The position numbers and the translations under genes are program-made. From Clostridiales bacterium (lineage in GTDB: Bacteria; Bacillota; Clostridia; Peptostreptococcales; Anaerovoracaceae): a stretch of DNA of 9,039 nt. Below are positions 6,935 through 9,039 of this stretch, one piece after another. The stretch covers positions 256 to 9,294 of the forward strand of contig DPKU01000094.1 of the NCBI GenBank assembly GCA_003542355.1, written 5' to 3'. The notes under the pieces were generated by a model, which was not told the DNA's origin, searched no databases, and saw only the letters and a list, made by a program, of their open reading frames with translations. The first letter of the stretch is position 1; each line of letters starts with the position of its first letter.

Positions 6935-8538
6935 TTAGTACTTATCCAGACCGTTTCCATCCAGTTGAAATCTTCCGACCATCCCCTTCAGCATCTCCGC
7001 CTGGCCGGACAATTCTTCACTGGCCGCCGCACTTTCTTCCGCCGTTACCGAGTTGTTTTGCACGATCTGAGATACTTGCCCGATGCCCAGATTGATCTGA
7101 GCGATTCCAGAGGCCTGCTCGTTGGAGGCTACGACTATGTCCTTCACCAGATCTGCTGCCGTTTCGACTTCCTCTACGATCACTTTCAGTGCATCTGCCA
7201 GGTAGGCGAGTTTGCCTTCCACTGCTTCTGCAGACAATGCTTTGATATCCTAAATCAGAGCAATGATCCCTTCTGCGGCCATTTTCAGATTGTTATTGAT
7301 TTCTGCAAAGTTCTTTGCCTCTGTTTCTGTAAATTCGTTCCCCTCATTCACTTCAAAATCCAAATCCAGGTTGCCTTGTGACAAAGATCTCAAATTCTTT
7401 GCCAGTCGCTCGACTTCCAACTCCTGATAGTTGACGGCTTCCACGATACGTGTATTGTCCTGTATGACTTCGATATGACCGATCTGCTCACCTTTGGCAT
7501 TATACAGATATTTTGTATTCACCATAAAATGATGTCCGCTCTGCGTGAATGCTGTTTCACCCTTTCCTTGCCTGAGGCACGCTACGCCGCAATCCTGAGA
7601 ATTGCATATCGAAGCATTCCATTTGATGCAGGGTTTCCCGACAGCTTCTGCCCGCGTGATTCCTGCCGCAGTTTCCGCTGCTTTATTCAGGAAGGTCCAA
7701 TTCATCTCCATGTCCGTCACCGAAACAGGGAAGGGTACCGAGTCGAGAATTTCTTCAAACCAGAACATTTGGGCGACAACGGTATCCAGAGTCTTATTGA
7801 CGCCTTCTACGACTTTCCCTGATCGCATCAAACTCACCATAATAGGTGTCAACGATTTCTTCGGGGATGTCACCTCTGGAAATCCGCTCCACATATTCTG
7901 CAGTCAGCATCAGCGGATTGATCACCGCATCCAGGGTGTGGTTGAACCCTTCAATGATATCTTTATATCCGCCCTGGAATTGGTCTGCATTCCCTCGCGT
8001 TTCCAAATGTCCTTCGATCGCGGCTTTTGTGAGATCTTCGGCTTCTAGTGCAAGGCTTTGCAGCGAATCTACGATAGATTTCATGCTGATCAAACTGATC
8101 ACGATGCAGGTAAGCACCAATACGATCCCGACGATGACGGCCAGAATGCCTTGCAGCGCATTGATCTGCTTGTACAATTCAATTTTCGGGACAGCCATGG
8201 CCAAAAACCAGGAAGTACCTTCCACCGGAACATAGGTTTGCAACACCCATGCCATAACAGCCAAGATCGCCGGCTTTCGATTCAAGAATCGGCATTTGCA
8301 CAGCCCAGTCCATCGATGACATTTCGTTACCGCCAGCGATTTCTTCTAAAATATCAAAGTAGTCTTGAACGTGGTCGGATATCAATGTCGCATTATCCTA
8401 AGCCCGGCTCAGAGAATAGGACCCGATCGTCTCATACAGCGCGCCGGAAGCTTTTTGAAAGGCCAGTATGATTGTGACCCCCAGGGCTGCTATCATCATA
8501 ATCGATATGACAATAGTAAGTTTTGTGCCGATTCTCAT
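6935..8538 (-). pseudogene. Decayed methyl-accepting chemotaxis protein (HAMP-PAS receptor)
   Basis: Homologous protein sequence runs through the whole interval but is broken into several reading frames. From ATG 8538 (GAGGT nine bases upstream) the order is: a membrane segment (about residues 7-26), a TAG at 8398-8400, the first part of an extracellular sensor ending near 8250, a frame change at 8235-8250 into the end of the sensor, a second membrane segment, and HAMP repeats. A frame change follows at 7817-7819, then a PAS domain (7451-7768) with four Cys, another HAMP, and a TAG at 7250-7252. The last part is the descending signalling helix with SNEQASGIAQINLGIGQVSQ and AAASEELSGQAE, ending at TAA 6935. 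Most of the sensor (dCache-like) and the conserved hairpin tip around NILALNAAVEAARAGEHG are absent. About 535 codons remain, where I would expect well over 700 for this architecture. It lies 28 bp after cheW and was probably cotranscribed with it. Sequencing errors could explain some point lesions but not the missing domains. Confidence 0.9.
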
Positions 8539-8566
8539 TTACATGTTACCTCATTTTCTTTAGGAT

Positions 8567-9028
8567 CTAGAGCGCTTCCATTGATGCGAGTTCTTCTGTC
8601 ATCAACAGTTTTTCACAATCAAGGAGAAGCTGTACTGCTCCCTCTGATTTGCCGATGCCCTTTATATACTTGTTATCAAAGCTGGCCCTGGCATCCGGTG
8701 GCGGAGCAATATCTTCATCAGAAATGTTCATCACTTCATTCACATTATCGACGATCAGCCCAATCGGAATCTGGCTGATATCAACGACGACAATACAAGT
8801 TCGGTCATCGTATTCCACTGCTTCTTTTTTGAATTTCAGCCGAACATCGATCACAGGAATGACCTTCCCCCTAAGGTTGATGATTCCCTTCACATACTCA
8901 GGCACTTCCGGAATTTCGGTGATCGTCTGAATGCCGATGATCTCTGTTACATAGCGGATCTCGATCCCAAATATCTCCTGGCCTAAAGCAAAAGTGAGGT
9001 ATTTCCCGTGTTGCGTATCTTCTTCCAT
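8567..9028 (-). CDS. cheW: Chemotaxis coupling protein CheW
   Basis: CheW bridges receptors to the histidine kinase CheA in the cytoplasmic chemosensory array. The 153 residues make a complete single CheW domain: LTFALGQEIFGIEI (11-24), the typical VPEYVKGIINLRG (42-54) followed by VIPVIDVR (56-63), CIVVVDI (78-84), a VDNVNEVM strand (93-100), and a C-terminal YIKGIGKSEG segment (121-130). Arg53 in the NLRG motif corresponds to the conserved receptor-binding Arg. The ATG at 9028 is preceded by GGAAAAA, a weak ribosome binding site, close to the window edge. The gene ends in TAG 28 bp before the broken receptor gene and appears fully intact itself. Other che genes may lie to the right, outside the window. 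It may still serve other receptors, since its neighbour can no longer signal. Confidence 0.95.
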   Translation of the reverse strand: MEEDTQHGKYLTFALGQEIFGIEIRYVTEIIGIQTITEIPEVPEYVKGIINLRGKVIPVIDVRLKFKKEAVEYDDRTCIVVVDISQIPIGLIVDNVNEVMNISDEDIAPPPDARASFDNKYIKGIGKSEGAVQLLLDCEKLLMTEELASMEAL

Positions 9029-9039
9029 TACTTTTTCCA

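Noticed and set aside
7250..8400. Programmed amber readthrough or pyrrolysine insertion in the receptor
   Set aside because: Frame changes and missing essential domains in the same gene make decay the simpler explanation, and the adjacent cheW uses TAG as its normal stop.

Overview
The window looks like a piece of chromosome from a Clostridia-type member of the Bacillota with roughly balanced base composition. The evidence is the dnaE-pfkA linkage, strong AGGAG-type ribosome binding sites, a FatA-like bacterial acyl-ACP thioesterase, and a chemoreceptor built from HAMP repeats with a Cys-rich PAS domain. I cannot name the genus. There are no RNA genes, CRISPR arrays, insertion sequences or phage genes, and coding density is very high.

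Left block, minus strand (1-5309): dnaE (replicative DNA polymerase III alpha subunit), then pfkA (6-phosphofructokinase), then dinB (Y-family translesion polymerase, cut by the left edge). The gaps are only 18 and 15 bp and each gene has its own Shine-Dalgarno sequence, so they read as one operon. It is probably driven by an extended -10 promoter just upstream of dnaE. The operon couples a replicative polymerase, the committed step of glycolysis and a lesion-bypass polymerase.

Middle block, plus strand (5394-6927): this is divergent from dnaE. It holds a membrane-anchored protein of unknown function followed 20 bp later by an acyl-ACP thioesterase. The best promoter for the first gene ends almost on its ATG, so the mRNA may be leaderless or the true start may lie further in.

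Right block, minus strand (6935-9028): an intact cheW lies 28 bp upstream of a heavily decayed methyl-accepting chemotaxis protein gene. The receptor carries two in-frame TAG codons, a frame change at a GGG run, and at least two internal deletions. One deletion removed most of the periplasmic sensor. The other removed the cytoplasmic hairpin tip that normally binds CheA and CheW. It converges tail-to-tail with the thioesterase gene, with a 7 bp gap.

I do not see a clearly new biological system. The most informative items are the receptor in mid-decay, the dnaE-pfkA-dinB operon, the complete metal site in the DnaE PHP domain, and a thioesterase with an unusual active-site substitution.
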